From Dactylonectria macrodidyma (Eukaryota; Ascomycota; Sordariomycetes; Hypocreales; Nectriaceae), in contig JAGMUV010000016.1 of NCBI GenBank assembly GCA_020744425.1, forward strand, positions 558,001-622,000: a stretch of DNA of 64,000 bases, in the 5' to 3' direction. Shown here in pieces: positions 32,757-42,660 of the stretch. Below the pieces are notes generated by a model. The model had not been told where the DNA came from, did no database searches, and saw only the letters and a list, made by a program, of their open reading frames with translations. Positions within the stretch are counted from its first letter, which is position 1; each line of letters opens with the position of its first letter. The translations under genes were made by a program, and so were the position numbers.

Positions 32757-33109
32757 GTGCGAGACTCTCCATGTCGCCTTTACGTCACGCGCGCCACCAA
32801 GGCTCCCGGCCATGAATGTGCCTCCCCGGACAGGATGCTGGATTGCCTTAGAAGTATACACTGTTACGCTGACGCGCGCGGAATAGATACTGGTGCTGCG
32901 TGCTGGAACTGCGCAAAGAACGGTCACACATGCAAACCGGTGAGGCATCTCTGCTTGTGTATGGCGGCGACTCATTGATGGAGCTGCATCTCTAGGTCCC
33001 TGTTGGTACTGTTGGTACTGTCCGTGTCCTTTGGGAGCTGAATCGGCAGCTCAAGCGTGCAAATGCCGACCCGGATGAGCGTTCTGCTGCACAGCGCGCA
33101 GCACAACAA
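32757..33109 (+). pseudogene. Fragment of DUF3716-like gene truncated at the hAT border
   Basis: The frame carries GAACWNCAKNGHTCKPV, which resembles the second half of a DUF3716 Cys-rich domain (CxxC..G..C). A donor GTGAGG after KP and an acceptor CTCTAG remove an intron and continue as VPVGTVGTVRVLWELNRQLK and an Ala/Gln-rich stretch. The frame ends abruptly where the hAT terminus begins at 33110. The 5' start is unclear. No continuation of this gene is found on the far side of the hAT. Confidence 0.45.
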
Positions 33110-35873
33110 CAGGCTTTCTATCCATACTCCATACTCCATACAGACCCGTATGGAATATGGAATATGGAATGCACCTCGTATGGAAGCTTATTCCATACGT
33201 ATGGAATACAAAAAATGACGTCATCTCTCACACTGCCACTATTGCAAAGAATCAGGTTTGGGAGCTCTGCAATTCAGTAATTGTACAGTGATTTGCCTGC
33301 CGTCGGCTGCAGACAGCGCTGACATTGAAGTATGAACCAGCATAGACGAAGGTTTGGGATCACTCTGAAACAGACTACAATAGCGGGAATAATATTTTTA
33401 CTTTTCAGTCTTGAAAAGAATCAGGTGTTGAGCCCCGCCACCTTTCCATACTACCACCTTCTTCCTCGTTATCCCCCTCTTCGACCAAGTCGACCGGAAT
33501 TCCCTGGGTGATGCCGCTCTTAATCCAGCTCTTCATGCACTCTCCTCTCTCGATTGTACGACTTCCCAGCCGACATCGATCCCATGATATTGTGCGTCGT
33601 GCGCCAGAAAAGACGCGCTCTGGCTCGGCCGACATAGCGGGTATTAAGAGGATATCGACGGCCATTTTGGATAGACGGGGGTATCGTTGTTGCTGCTCCT
33701 CTCTAAGCCACCAAGCAAGCGGGGGACAGTCGATGGCGACAGGAGTTTCCGCGGTGAAGGACTTGTATTCATCGAGATCACTCATCGCTGGGCTAACGAC
33801 ATCGAGCTCTCGAGCAAGCAGGTCATACTCGTCGAGTGGCTGTAGGCTGTCTCGTAGCTCAGGCGTTGTGGTGGTAATCGGTAACCCCTGGTAGTAATCC
33901 TCCCAATACTTCTTCACGCTATCAAGGACTGGTTTGTGCTACGATTTAGGCCAGTTCTTCTTAATATAGGCCATACGCCGCGACGGATGAAGTATCATGG
34001 CTGCGCCATAGGCAGGGCTCTCATCTGTAAGCTGGTAATACTTGTCAAATATAGCCCATGAGGCTGCAATGCAACTTCGGAGGGGATGATTGTTGGATTG
34101 CTTTTGGAAGGCTTGTGTGTAATGCTTGTGAAGAACGTCCATGGTGAAGAGCGTGCGGTCCAGAGTGGCATAGCGGCCCTCCGTGAGTTAAGTAATCTTC
34201 CAGAAGGGTTGAAGGAAAGCGCGTGTTTCCCGTAGGACTCGCCACTCATTAGGGGTGAGATAATCGTCCTGCGTGTCCTCATAGTACTTTCTCTGATACC
34301 ACTCCACATGCTCCTGGAGATCAAGGACAACGTCTAGAAGAAGGAACCATGAGTTCCAGCGCGTATCGTTGTCAAGGCCCAACGACCTTCCAGCGCGCTT
34401 CTTAAATAGATTCCACCGATAATCATTCTCGCGCATGTGCACTGAGATATTGTGGACTTTGCCAAGTGGCCCCAGTCGACGCTAACCAAGCGCTTTTTGC
34501 GCCTTGACCCGTTCAGCAAAGTTACTGCCAAACGCAACTTCATCGTCACCCTCAATCTGTTCCAGAGCTGCTCGTGCGGCGTCTTTGGAGTCTATGAAGA
34601 GGAAGGCTTGAATAGCGAGGTTGATGACATGGCCATGGCATCGAATCCTCTGCTTCTTTGCCTCCTAGTTGATGCCTTTCCCCTGAAGATGTTTGCCTAG
34701 CAAACGGCAGAGCTTGTCGTTTGAACCATGGTTATCACCGGTATAGAAGCCGATCTTATTCCAGATGTTATAGTCTTCGAGGACATGCTGGAGAAGCTTC
34801 TACTGCTCAGCTCCGCCATGGCTACCCGGCCCATCGAGGCCGGGTAGCTCTGATAGAGCAAGCAGCGCTTGTAGTGTCTCCTTAGCGTCCGTGTCGATAA
34901 ATTTGATGCAAATTCCAAGGAAGGCCTTGTGATTCAGAGCCGACCAAACATCTATAGAGAGATGGAGCTTCGACGACAAGGATTGCAGCTTTCTCCGCAG
35001 GACATCCTTATGCACACAATAAGAATTGGAGACAAGCTTTTGGATGGAGCCGTGGGAGAGGCTAATTAGGTCCTCTGCAGTGTAGTTCACCGCGCAAATA
35101 AGCGCGTGTAATTCTAGCCAAGAGCTGCAGTTGTAGGAGAGATTGCGGACGGTGACGAGCTATACCAGGGCCTCAAGTGCGGCCTTCCGATTGACTGCAG
35201 CTCTAAGAGTTTCCTCTTGCCTCGCCAATTGCTTCGTAGTATTCGCCTCACCAGCCTTGGCGAAAGCATCCTGAATAAGGTTGTCGCGTTGTTTCTTGAT
35301 CGGATGGTCGTGGGCAACTAACTCAATTCCGTGGATTTTGAGCAAATAGCGGCGAAACGTAGTTGAGACAGTAGTGGAATAGGTCGGATCTCTGCAATGC
35401 ATACAATAATAGATCTTCTCATTTTTCCGAGGGCAGCGCGCAGGCTCTGAGTTCTGAGGCTCACGGGCATGTGCCCAAGTATTTGCAGTTGACTTGCGTT
35501 TTCGAGTCTTGCGGCCGCTGCTGTCGGATGGATCTTGCGGAGCAGAACTTGGAGATGAGCGAAGCCCAGTGGTGGACGAAGCCGACCGCGCACGGTCAGT
35601 GGAATGATTTGAAGCGAGGGAGGACGGTTGGAACATTTCCGGGCCGATCGCATCACGACGCGCCTTTTCGTTGCTGATGTCGAAGCGGAAACCCGATGAA
35701 AGTGCCTGGTAATTAATTACACAGCCCCTGAATTTGCTGCGGCAGGATTAATATTCTTCCGGCCTTATTCCATACGTATGGAATACGGACGGCCCGTATG
35801 GAATATGGAGTATGGAGTATGGAATATTCCATACTCCATCACTTATTCCATACGAGTATGGATAGAAAGCCTG
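33110..35873 (-). mobile_element. Decayed hAT transposon without matching target duplication
   Basis: Both ends carry the same 20-bp inverted terminal repeat, CAGGCTTTCTATCCATACTC, followed by many CCATAC / GTATGG subterminal motifs. The length is 2764 bp. The 8 bases outside each end differ (CACAACAA left, GTCTCTGG right), so no target duplication remains. The left neighbour is a DUF3716-like gene fragment and the right neighbour a pogo transposase cut at its N-terminus. The transposase inside has six stop codons. Confidence 0.88.
33405..35636 (-). pseudogene. hAT transposase with six in-frame stops
   Basis: The whole coding span, 744 codons, stays in one frame, interrupted only by stops near 35160, 34800, 34665, 34482, 34188 and 33939. 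Segments include a BED-like finger (YYCMHCRDPTYSTT ... IHGIE), a catalytic region (LSIDVWSALNHKA, FYTGDNHGSND), DNDTRWNSWF, and the dimerisation region MAVDILLIPAMSAEPERVFS. Five stops are TAG and one is TAA, all obtainable from CAG/CAA or TGG by C-to-T changes on one strand or the other, the RIP pattern. No indel is needed anywhere. The copy is inactive. Confidence 0.88.
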
Positions 35874-37403
35874 GTCTCTGGGATACGCTCCTTCCCATAA
35901 TCAGATTCGCGCTTGCGTCATGGGCTTGTTAAGTCAGCAAGGCGAACAACCAGAATTAGGACGTAACTGGGTAGCCAGATTCATTGAGCGCCGCCGAGAC
36001 CTTAAGACTAAGATCGGGAGACGTCAAGAAGCCAATAGGTTTGATTCGTTCACGCCCAAGGCGGTTCATTGGTACTTCGATATCAGGGAGGGCCAATATG
36101 GTTGGATTAAGCCTGAAAATACTGTCAACGTTGACGAAGGAGGGATTATGATTGGTTTTGGCAAGCCTCTATATCTCTGCTCTCTTTTTTCTTTGAAATT
36201 TAACTAACTAAGCTCTTTTCGCTAGGGTTGGATAGTCTAGTGGTCGGAAGCGCAAACCCAAATCGAAAGGCTCTTCTCAAAGGACCTCAAACTCGGAATT
36301 GGACTTCGTTTATCGAAGCTATCACTGCTGACGGCCGTGCCTTAACTCCTGGCATAATATTCAAGGGAAAGGAACTCCAAAAACAGTGGTTCCTTAACGA
36401 ATTCAAGAATATAGCAGACTGGTATTATGTAACGTCACCTAACGGGTGGACGGACGACCACATTGGTGTTGAATGGCTTGAAAGAGTTTATTTGCCTCAG
36501 ACCAAGCCTGCCGACGACTCCGATGCCAGATTAATCATTCTAGATGGCCATGGGAGTCATGCAACGGTATGTTCTTTATTTATTAGGTCAAGGATCACTA
36601 CTAACCGAGAGAAGGATGAATGGATGGCTACGTGCTTTTTGAACAACGTTTACTGTTGCTACCTTCCAGCACACTGCTCTCACGGCCTCCAGCCGTTAGA
36701 TAATGGAGTATTTAATGCCTCCAAAGCTGCATATCGACGAGAGTTGGAAAAGTTCGCCTCTTTGACTGATTCTACTCCAATGGATAAGGTCATTTTCATC
36801 AGAGCCTACGCCAAGGCTCGTGAGGTGGGAATGACGAAGAAGAATATACTCTCCGGCTGGAGAGTTACTGGTAATTGGCCAATTTCACGAGTCAAAGCTC
36901 TGCGGCATCCAGAAATCCAAGAGGATAGGCCGAATGACAGCCCGAAAAGAACTCCAGAGCGGGCGCCATATTTCGGCTCGGATGATACGCCAAAAACTAG
37001 CCGCCACATTCGTGATCTTGGGCTAAACAAAACACCAAAGACGCGGAGACGGTATAACGTGATAGCCAAAGGGTTCGAGGCGCAGCAGCAGACGTTAGCG
37101 GCGCATACCATGAGAATTGCTGGTCTAGAGGAGGAACTGGCTCGTTTGAAGAGAGGGAAGAAGAGGAAGGCCATACCTAATCCTAATAAGCGTTTCATGG
37201 CTCTGAGCGAGGCTCTAGCGGCTGGAGAAGCTATTCCCGAAAAAAGAAGTGAAAAGAAGCCTGTTGTGGTGGATGATAGCTCTTCGGAGGAGTCAAGGTC
37301 AGAATCGGAGGCTGCTTCGGTTATTGAAGTCAGAGAGGAAACCATACCACCTCAGCGCACCACTCGATCTGGGCGACTAGTCAAAAAACCTAAAAATAAA
37401 TAG
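35874..37403 (+). pseudogene. pogo/Fot1-type transposase, N-terminus missing
   Basis: The frame is already open at the hAT border and reads through a CENP-B-like HTH remnant (GYAPSHNQIRACVMGLL, ELGRNWVARFIERR) into the DDE domain. Introns at 36161-36225 (GC donor, restoring IGFGLDSLVVGSANP) and 36567-36611 (GTATGT..CTAAC..AG, restoring GHGSHAT-KDEW) keep the frame. Acidic residues sit in NVDEGGIM, LIILDGHGSH and LQPLDNGVF. The C-terminus has a coiled coil (GLEEELARLKRGKKRK) and an acidic tail. The first roughly 60-80 residues are missing because the frame starts exactly at the hAT end at 35873. Apart from that it is undamaged. Confidence 0.85.
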
Positions 37404-37467
37404 ATGTATCAATTGTAAATTTACAGGAGGCAACCATTTGCAAATAACCTTTATTTTGGCCGAATTC

Positions 37468-37556
37468 TGTGTAAGTGAAATAGATGAGTTTTGGTGGTGG
37501 TTTTTTTTTTTGCCTGGCGAAAGGGTGGGGTTGGCGAAATGGTGGTGGTGCATGGT
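37468..37556 (+). repeat. Probable 3' terminal region of the pogo element
   Basis: It shares GTGTAAGTGAA ... GGTGGTGCATGGTA with 23724-23820. It lies directly downstream of the transposase, so it is likely the element's terminal region. No inverted partner is present because the left end is lost. Confidence 0.4.
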
Positions 37557-37593
37557 AGAGCCTAGCCCCCCTTATCCCTTCTTGACGCTATAT

Positions 37594-37722
37594 ACGCAAA
37601 TATCTCGACAGCCAGTAGCCTATACGACGCCGCTCCTGGACTAAACGCACTGCCGGAGTGTAGTAGTCCCCCAGGCCCCGGAATGGCCTCCTTTGAGCCG
37701 CTGGCTGTCGAGATATTTGCGT
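37594..37722. repeat. Perfect 22-bp inverted repeat around 85 bp
   Basis: Arms at 37594-37615 and 37701-37722 are exact reverse complements and contain ATATCTCGACAGCCAG. Total length 129 bp. It could be a tiny MITE or a structured element. The bases beside the arms show no clear target duplication, and no coding sequence is inside. Confidence 0.6.
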
Positions 37723-37928
37723 GCGCAGCGCCGGGCACTTATCAGGTTGTAGTTGTGCAAACGCATTCGATTTCCCGAAATTACTCCGCAAAACGACCCC
37801 ACGATAAGTTCTGCTAATTGAATTAGAATTACCACGGATGCCATCAAGTGTAGGACTGGTTCCCACAAGGACACTGTCGCTGCTATAGCTCTATGAGATG
37901 GGTCCACAGATACTACCGGAGCATTTTT

Positions 37929-39447
37929 CTAACCTCTTTCCACCATTACAATGTTTTCGTCCTCATCATCGCTACTAATTTCCACCCAGTCCTCGTCTTT
38001 TATCGCGTCAAGCCCAGCTAGATCAGTAGCCTCCACTGCAGTCAGACTACTTCCCTCTGTTCCTACGGGCCCCCGTTGATGTTTGTCACGATCGGGGAGA
38101 GCGTGGTGCGTTAAAGACTTCTCTGGTATGCCGAACTTCGTCCAATCTTTCAGCAGAGCTGTTGCCATTTCCGATACCCGGGCTGGGTGAGAAAGAGCAT
38201 CAGGCCACTTGCGTTGTAGCCGTGAAATAATTTTCTTCTGCAGCACCCCATGTTGTAATGCCTTATTGAAGGCAGGGACATCGAGACCCTTGACCTCTTC
38301 ATGCAATTCCAGGACGAGTAAACTTAGCACATTCCCCCACAGTATCTTCGTCGAGGTCGCAGGTGATGTAGCTGACGATTAGGGTTCCGTTTTTGACCGT
38401 CAAAAACTGTTCTTGACCGTCAAATTCCTAAAGGGGGTTTTTGGCGGTAATTTACGTCAAAAACTCTCCCATTTTAGGCTTAGTGCGTAGCCATATTAGG
38501 ATTAGTTGGTGTACGGAATAGGTTTAGTGCGTCAAATAACCGATGCAGCGCACAAATTATCACCAAATTCCCTTCTGCGTTCTCTTCCTTCAGAGCGTTC
38601 CTTTAGTGCTACGAACTACCTTCATTGTAAAGCTTCGGAATCGGCTTAGTCCACTTAGCACTGATAAGGTCACTTTCATCTATATGAACAGTCGGGTGCT
38701 AAAGAGGCTCAAGACGGTTAAAGATAATCCGGCAGAACCGATGGCTGTCAAAAACTGGGAGACAGTTGATGTTGCTCGGCTGATAAAGATAGAAAACGCC
38801 TTCCAAGACTCCATTGTTATGGATGGCTGGGGTTGGAAAGAGACCGATATGGAAAATAGTGGAGATGAAATAGACATTGGCCAATGAGAGGTTTTTGACA
38901 TGTAAAATACCTCGAGGTTTCTGACGTCAAAAACCTTGGTCAGATAGGTAAATTACCGTTCGGTAAATTACCTCGACGGAACCCTACTGACGATGACTTA
39001 GGAACCCGCGTTTGTGGTGTTTTCGGCACCTTATATGATGGCCTTGATCGTACGGTCGCAGCAGCAGGTTCGGTCGCGACGGCAGGCTCGGCTGCAACCT
39101 CGGGAGTGATGAGATGGGTAGCCTCGACTTGTGTCAAGTCCAGCACTTCCTCTGGGATAGCCTCGGTAGGCGGTAGCGGCGACATTTGGCTGCTGGTGTT
39201 ATGGCGTGGCGTGGCCTGTCGCTTGGGGGGGAGGGGAGGCGTTGGTGTCGGGGGGTCAGTTCAGGTTCAGGTTCAGGTTCAATTCCTACTCGGTTTTGGC
39301 CGCCATTCCACAACAGCCATGCCCGGTAAGCGGGGTTTGGCTGATAGCCGAAGCGCCCCAAATATTTATCTGTGGCGCCCCACTTCGCCAACGCCATCTG
39401 GCGCTTGGCCAGCTGCTCCCAAACTTCCCGCTTTTTACTCCCAAACT
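37929..39447 (-). pseudogene. Unknown gene split by a MITE and truncated by an LTR-like repeat
   Basis: Read on the minus strand, the frame begins at the LTR border (SKKREVWEQLAKRQ, KWGATDKYLGRFGYQ, a PEPEPEPEL run). It shifts by one base in a C-rich run near 39225, then continues through SYKVPKTPQTRVPKSSS to the MITE at 38986. Removing the MITE and one CTGACGAT duplication restores the frame: ATSPATSTKILWGNVLSLLVL, then a helical domain (QKKIISRLQRKWPDALSHP) and an acidic tail to a stop at 37929. No family is recognised. The true start is lost. Confidence 0.5.
38380..38986. mobile_element. 607-bp MITE with 8-bp target duplication
   Basis: The ends are inverted repeats, TAGGGTTCCGT. The duplication CTGACGAT lies at 38372-38379 and 38987-38994. 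The interior carries repeated GACCGTCAAAAAC / GACGTCAAAAACC motifs near both ends. No transposase is present, only a short frame at 38690-38887, so it is non-autonomous. An 8-bp duplication points to a hAT-type transposase, although the ends differ from the three hAT elements here. Confidence 0.88.
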
Positions 39448-39894
39448 GTCACGACCCAAGCGTCCAAGGGACCAAGTGGCGAAGGGTGGCAAAACCCTTG
39501 GACCTGTTGAGAACCAAGCGGTGAGGCTGATGAGTCAGCCTCACGGGCGGAGCGATGGGAACGAGGGAGCAACGCTCCTCGCGCTCCATCGCTCCCATTG
39601 AAACCTTAACCTTAAATGGTCGAACAGGTCGAACAAGAGGACGTTCGGCCACGATCGACCAAGCAGACCAGAATAGTATATATAGCTTCACTCATTCCCA
39701 CTTCCCTATGTCCAGATAGCTCTCCAGCTTTTCAATACAATTCGATTACTCAAGAATATTTCTTGACATTATCGGACGTGATACCCTACGCTCAGTACGC
39801 TACGCCCCGTCACAACTGCCAACATAAACCAATCGGGTTACGGTTTACTACGTTGGGAACCTTGATGGGTGACCGACCCACTTGTGGAGTACGT
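39448..39894 (+). repeat. Putative solo LTR, copy 2
   Basis: It begins TGTCACGACC. The 3' part (39728-39894) closely matches 28184-28365, and a TATATATAG box lies near 39677. The first half differs from copy 1 and contains a GGTGAGGCTGATGAGTCAGCCTCAC-type hairpin (39520-39544). The left edge coincides with the truncation of the gene at 37929-39447. No target duplication was found. Confidence 0.5.
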
Positions 39895-39959
39895 TAAGGG
39901 TATTAAAGTCTTAGGCTGTCGATGAACAATTTAGTCCATGAAGTGTTTATAATTGCAGC

Positions 39960-41334
39960 TCAGAAGCCCTTGATCGTCGTGCAGTGTATCGCTAAGTCTG
40001 TGTATAGCCGATTATCCACCTGACACGTCTTGCCAGGTCTCACGACGAACATACAGTTACATCCTAGTTGATACGGCTTTCCGTCTATCGTGACCTCCGC
40101 TTTGCCATTCGCTACCGACAATACGCGTAATGTGTTCTCAACATGCCAGTGCCCAGTAGACCCGGGCTTGACGGTAATGACGTTAAAAGTTATGTTGTTA
40201 GACACAAGCGCGGGCTTGCCGCTTGTAAGGTATGAGCTTGAGAACGCAATGTCTAGTCCAGCGTTAGTCCCTAGCATACCAGAAGACTGGGCGCAAAGGG
40301 AGACTCACCTTGACCAGATGACGTATCCTTCATTCTCCCAGGAGCAACTTCCCAGTTCTCCATCTCTAAAACTGACTCGGAGGTTTGACTAGGTGCCTCT
40401 ATCGCCCTCCTTTCCACCGTGGTGGATGGTGTAGCCGCTTCCGATATTTGGGCCGTCAGTGACCTCCGTATCCTTGGAGGGCTTTGAACCGGCATGTCTT
40501 CCTCCAATTTGGGTTCCAGGTCTGGCCTCGGTTCTTCGTCAGGTCCTAGGTTCTTAATAACCGTACTAGGTATCAGTGGAGTTTTCTTTAAGGGCGCCAC
40601 GTATGCTGGTGCGACTGGCAGCAGGTCATTTGACGGAAGAGGACTTTGCGACACAACGATGCCCGGCGTCGGCCCAGGGCCGGACCTCTCATAAGATCCC
40701 ACTTCGCTCAGTGTCCCATCCCCGTTGTCATTGAACATGCGCTTGCGGTGTTTCGATGAGAAATGGTAACCAAGCTCACTAAGAAGAGGTTGAGAACTAT
40801 AAAATTCACATCCTCGAACGGGGCAGATGGATTCCTTAGTAGGTCGATTGGGAAATTGGTACATTGCCGGAATCAATGCACCTCGTGTCAATACCTCGCT
40901 TCTGTTGAGTTCTTGAAGTTATTAGTATCTAGCCCGAAATTCGTTTAGAGTTTCCCACCTTACGCACCTCGGTATGTGGTATACGGGCGGCCATCCTTAG
41001 CGAGACGGATAGCTGTCACGAATTGCCCAACCTTTAGGCTTGATGTTTTGGAACCAACAGTTAATACTTTACGCACAATTTCAGCCTTCCTTTGTACATC
41101 GCGCGAAGGTATTGCCGGGGCCGGGTTCAGGTCGATGGAAGCGGTCTCCGTCTTTGGCAGGAGATACCTCGTCGTGGGGGCCCTGGACTGCGGCGTGTTG
41201 GCTGTGCGTAGCTTCTTGTAACTAGGTGATCGCGGAGGTGATATTTCCTGTCCGGGACGTCTCTTCCGATCGGGGCCCATGTTGGATGATGGTGTCGACA
41301 TAGGTCGCGCTGCCACGGCGACCTGTCGAGACAT
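39960..41334 (-). CDS. C2H2 finger protein with CENP-C/Mif2-like cupin domain
   Basis: Exons 41334-40964, 40901-40309 and 40252-39960 total 1257 nt, giving 418 residues; introns are 62 and 56 nt with GTAAGG and GTGAGT donors and CTAAT/CTAAC branch sites. Residues 1-60 are basic and disordered (GPDRKRRPGQEISPPRSPSYKK). A C2H2-like finger has C150, C155, H170 and H175. Residues 322-418 form a beta-rich domain with ITVKPGSTGHWHVENTLRVL, GKAEVTIDGKPYQLG and FVVRPGKTCQVDN, which I match to the cupin fold at the C-terminus of CENP-C/Mif2, the centromeric nucleosome-binding protein. The CENP-C signature motif was not found, so a true kinetochore role is not implied. A nuclear DNA- or chromatin-associated accessory protein is the likely reading. 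The gene looks intact. Confidence 0.7.
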
Positions 41335-41841
41335 TAGCTTTTCGCATTTTTAGGCGCAGAAGATTCGCGATGAATATTAACATACGATAGGCAATAAATG
41401 AATAGAAAGAAAAGAGTCAATTTTACCTTGCGCTATTAATGGCGGATGTTTGCTCTACGGCAATGAGGTCGATGACGATAGGCGCTGGCTTTAGTTTCGA
41501 GTTGTCGCTCAGCAGTGCAAAGCCGGTTAAATAAAGGCAACGGCTACGTATAAAGAGTAGGTATCACGAGCTGATACAAACGGACCAATGAACGCATTTA
41601 ATAGAAAGGAAAGAGCCTTGGGGGCGTCGTTGTGGCGAGGTCCTCCGGTGTGTCGTTTTATTGAACCGCCCCTAAAGTGGGTCGCGATCTTGATGATTAA
41701 GCTAGCTCATTACGATATCATGGCAGCGACAGTACCCAAGCCGTGTAGGGACGTTTTTGTCGCGTTCTAGTCGCGCTCTGTCCGTAGTTCTACTCTCGTC
41801 GCGTCGTGCACGGCGGTGGCCCCTGGTGTTGTTCCTAATAC
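41335..41841. other. Intergenic, promoter side of the cupin gene
   Basis: No gene was recognised. The short frame 41588-41770 has no motif. Confidence 0.35.
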
Positions 41842-42290
41842 CTATCTAACCGCCTTTGTCGAAGCAGGAGCCAAAGCGCCCCAAAAAGGACTATCCACCA
41901 AAGCAGCCCAACCCCTCTCACGCCGCAGCATGCGCTCCGTCGGCATCAACCACGCGATGTATGCCACCAACATGCGCCTGATACGGTCCAGCAAGAACTG
42001 CGCGACCTTGTGGCCGTTATCGCGGATGACCTTCAACTCATCGCAGTTAGTGACGATCATGACCTGGCCACCCATGACAAAGACGCTGCGGACAAGCTGC
42101 TACGAGTCACAATGCCGCAGCGTCATCACCTCCGGCCCTCATCCCGGCTGCCCGCCCCCGTGTAGACGAGCACGACGAGCGCCTTGCGGAACCGCTACAG
42201 CTGCCGGAGCCAACGCTGCACGGCCGGCCGCTTCCACCGATCCCCGCTGCGCCCTACAGCGTCTTCTCCGTTACCGGTACCGTATGTCCC
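41842..42290 (-). pseudogene. Relic of telomere-linked-helicase-associated ORF
   Basis: In one minus-strand frame: RFRKALVVLVYTGAGSRDEG, and in the next: SVFVMGGQVMIVTNCDELKV, VAQFLLDRIRRMLVAYIAWL and MPTERML. These match the order of segments (KxLxVLVxxTAG ... VMxVTxYxK ... RFLPxxxGxLxVxYLA) I recall from the large fungal ORFs beside RecQ-like telomere-linked helicases. Stops and a frame change break it. The plus-strand frame 41816-42298 is its shadow. Confidence 0.45.
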
Positions 42291-42299
42291 CAGCGTAGG

Positions 42300-42660
42300 G
42301 CACGTATCTCAGCATGCTATGCGGGGCGAGAACATTTTTCTGTATTTCTACATGGTGGAATCAATACTGAGTGTAATGTGCTTTTGATGAACGCGTAACA
42401 GGTGAGGTTATTTGCGATCTACATTCTTGTCATTTGCCGAGTGGCGTGTATGGGTACTTCGTGTTCCTCAACTATGGCGGGTGACCAGTCTTGAAAAAAA
42501 CTAGAAGTCAATACAAGTGTCGCCAATGAGATTCTCGCTGCGTTCGGTCGATTGCATCAGCACCGAGCTCTCCACTGCGATGCAGAGCCACGCAGCGTGC
42601 TCTATGATAAACGCACTGGTATATGTATGATCGTGACTTGCTGCTGGCGCAGCTGTTTGT
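42300..42660 (+). pseudogene. Kinase-like fragment, copy 1 of a duplicated segment
   Basis: About 360 bp matches 62963-63320 at high identity. Both copies share GCGTAGGGCACG, TACTGAGTGTAATGTGCTTTT and TTTGCGATCTACATTC. The 3' part reads GRLHQHRALHCDAEPRSVLYD and then GICMIV, similar to the catalytic-loop stretch LHxDxEPRNVL...MIVDFxRAE of fungal kinase-like proteins. A one-base loss after ATCGTG breaks the frame compared with the copy at 62963. Inactive. Confidence 0.55.

Noticed and set aside
33100..35885. Target duplication for the hAT at 33110
   Set aside because: Flanking 8-mers were compared directly (CACAACAA, GTCTCTGG) and do not match; shifting by one or two bases does not help.
36806..37345. 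179-residue minus frame
   Set aside because: Antisense shadow of the charged C-terminus of the pogo transposase.
38370..38390. Telomere-like TTAGGG at the MITE edge
   Set aside because: A single occurrence formed by the last T of the target duplication and the MITE end; no tandem copies.
41816..42298. 160-residue plus-strand frame
   Set aside because: Shadow of the minus-strand telomere-linked-helicase-like relic; composition is arginine/proline/serine-biased and shows no domain.
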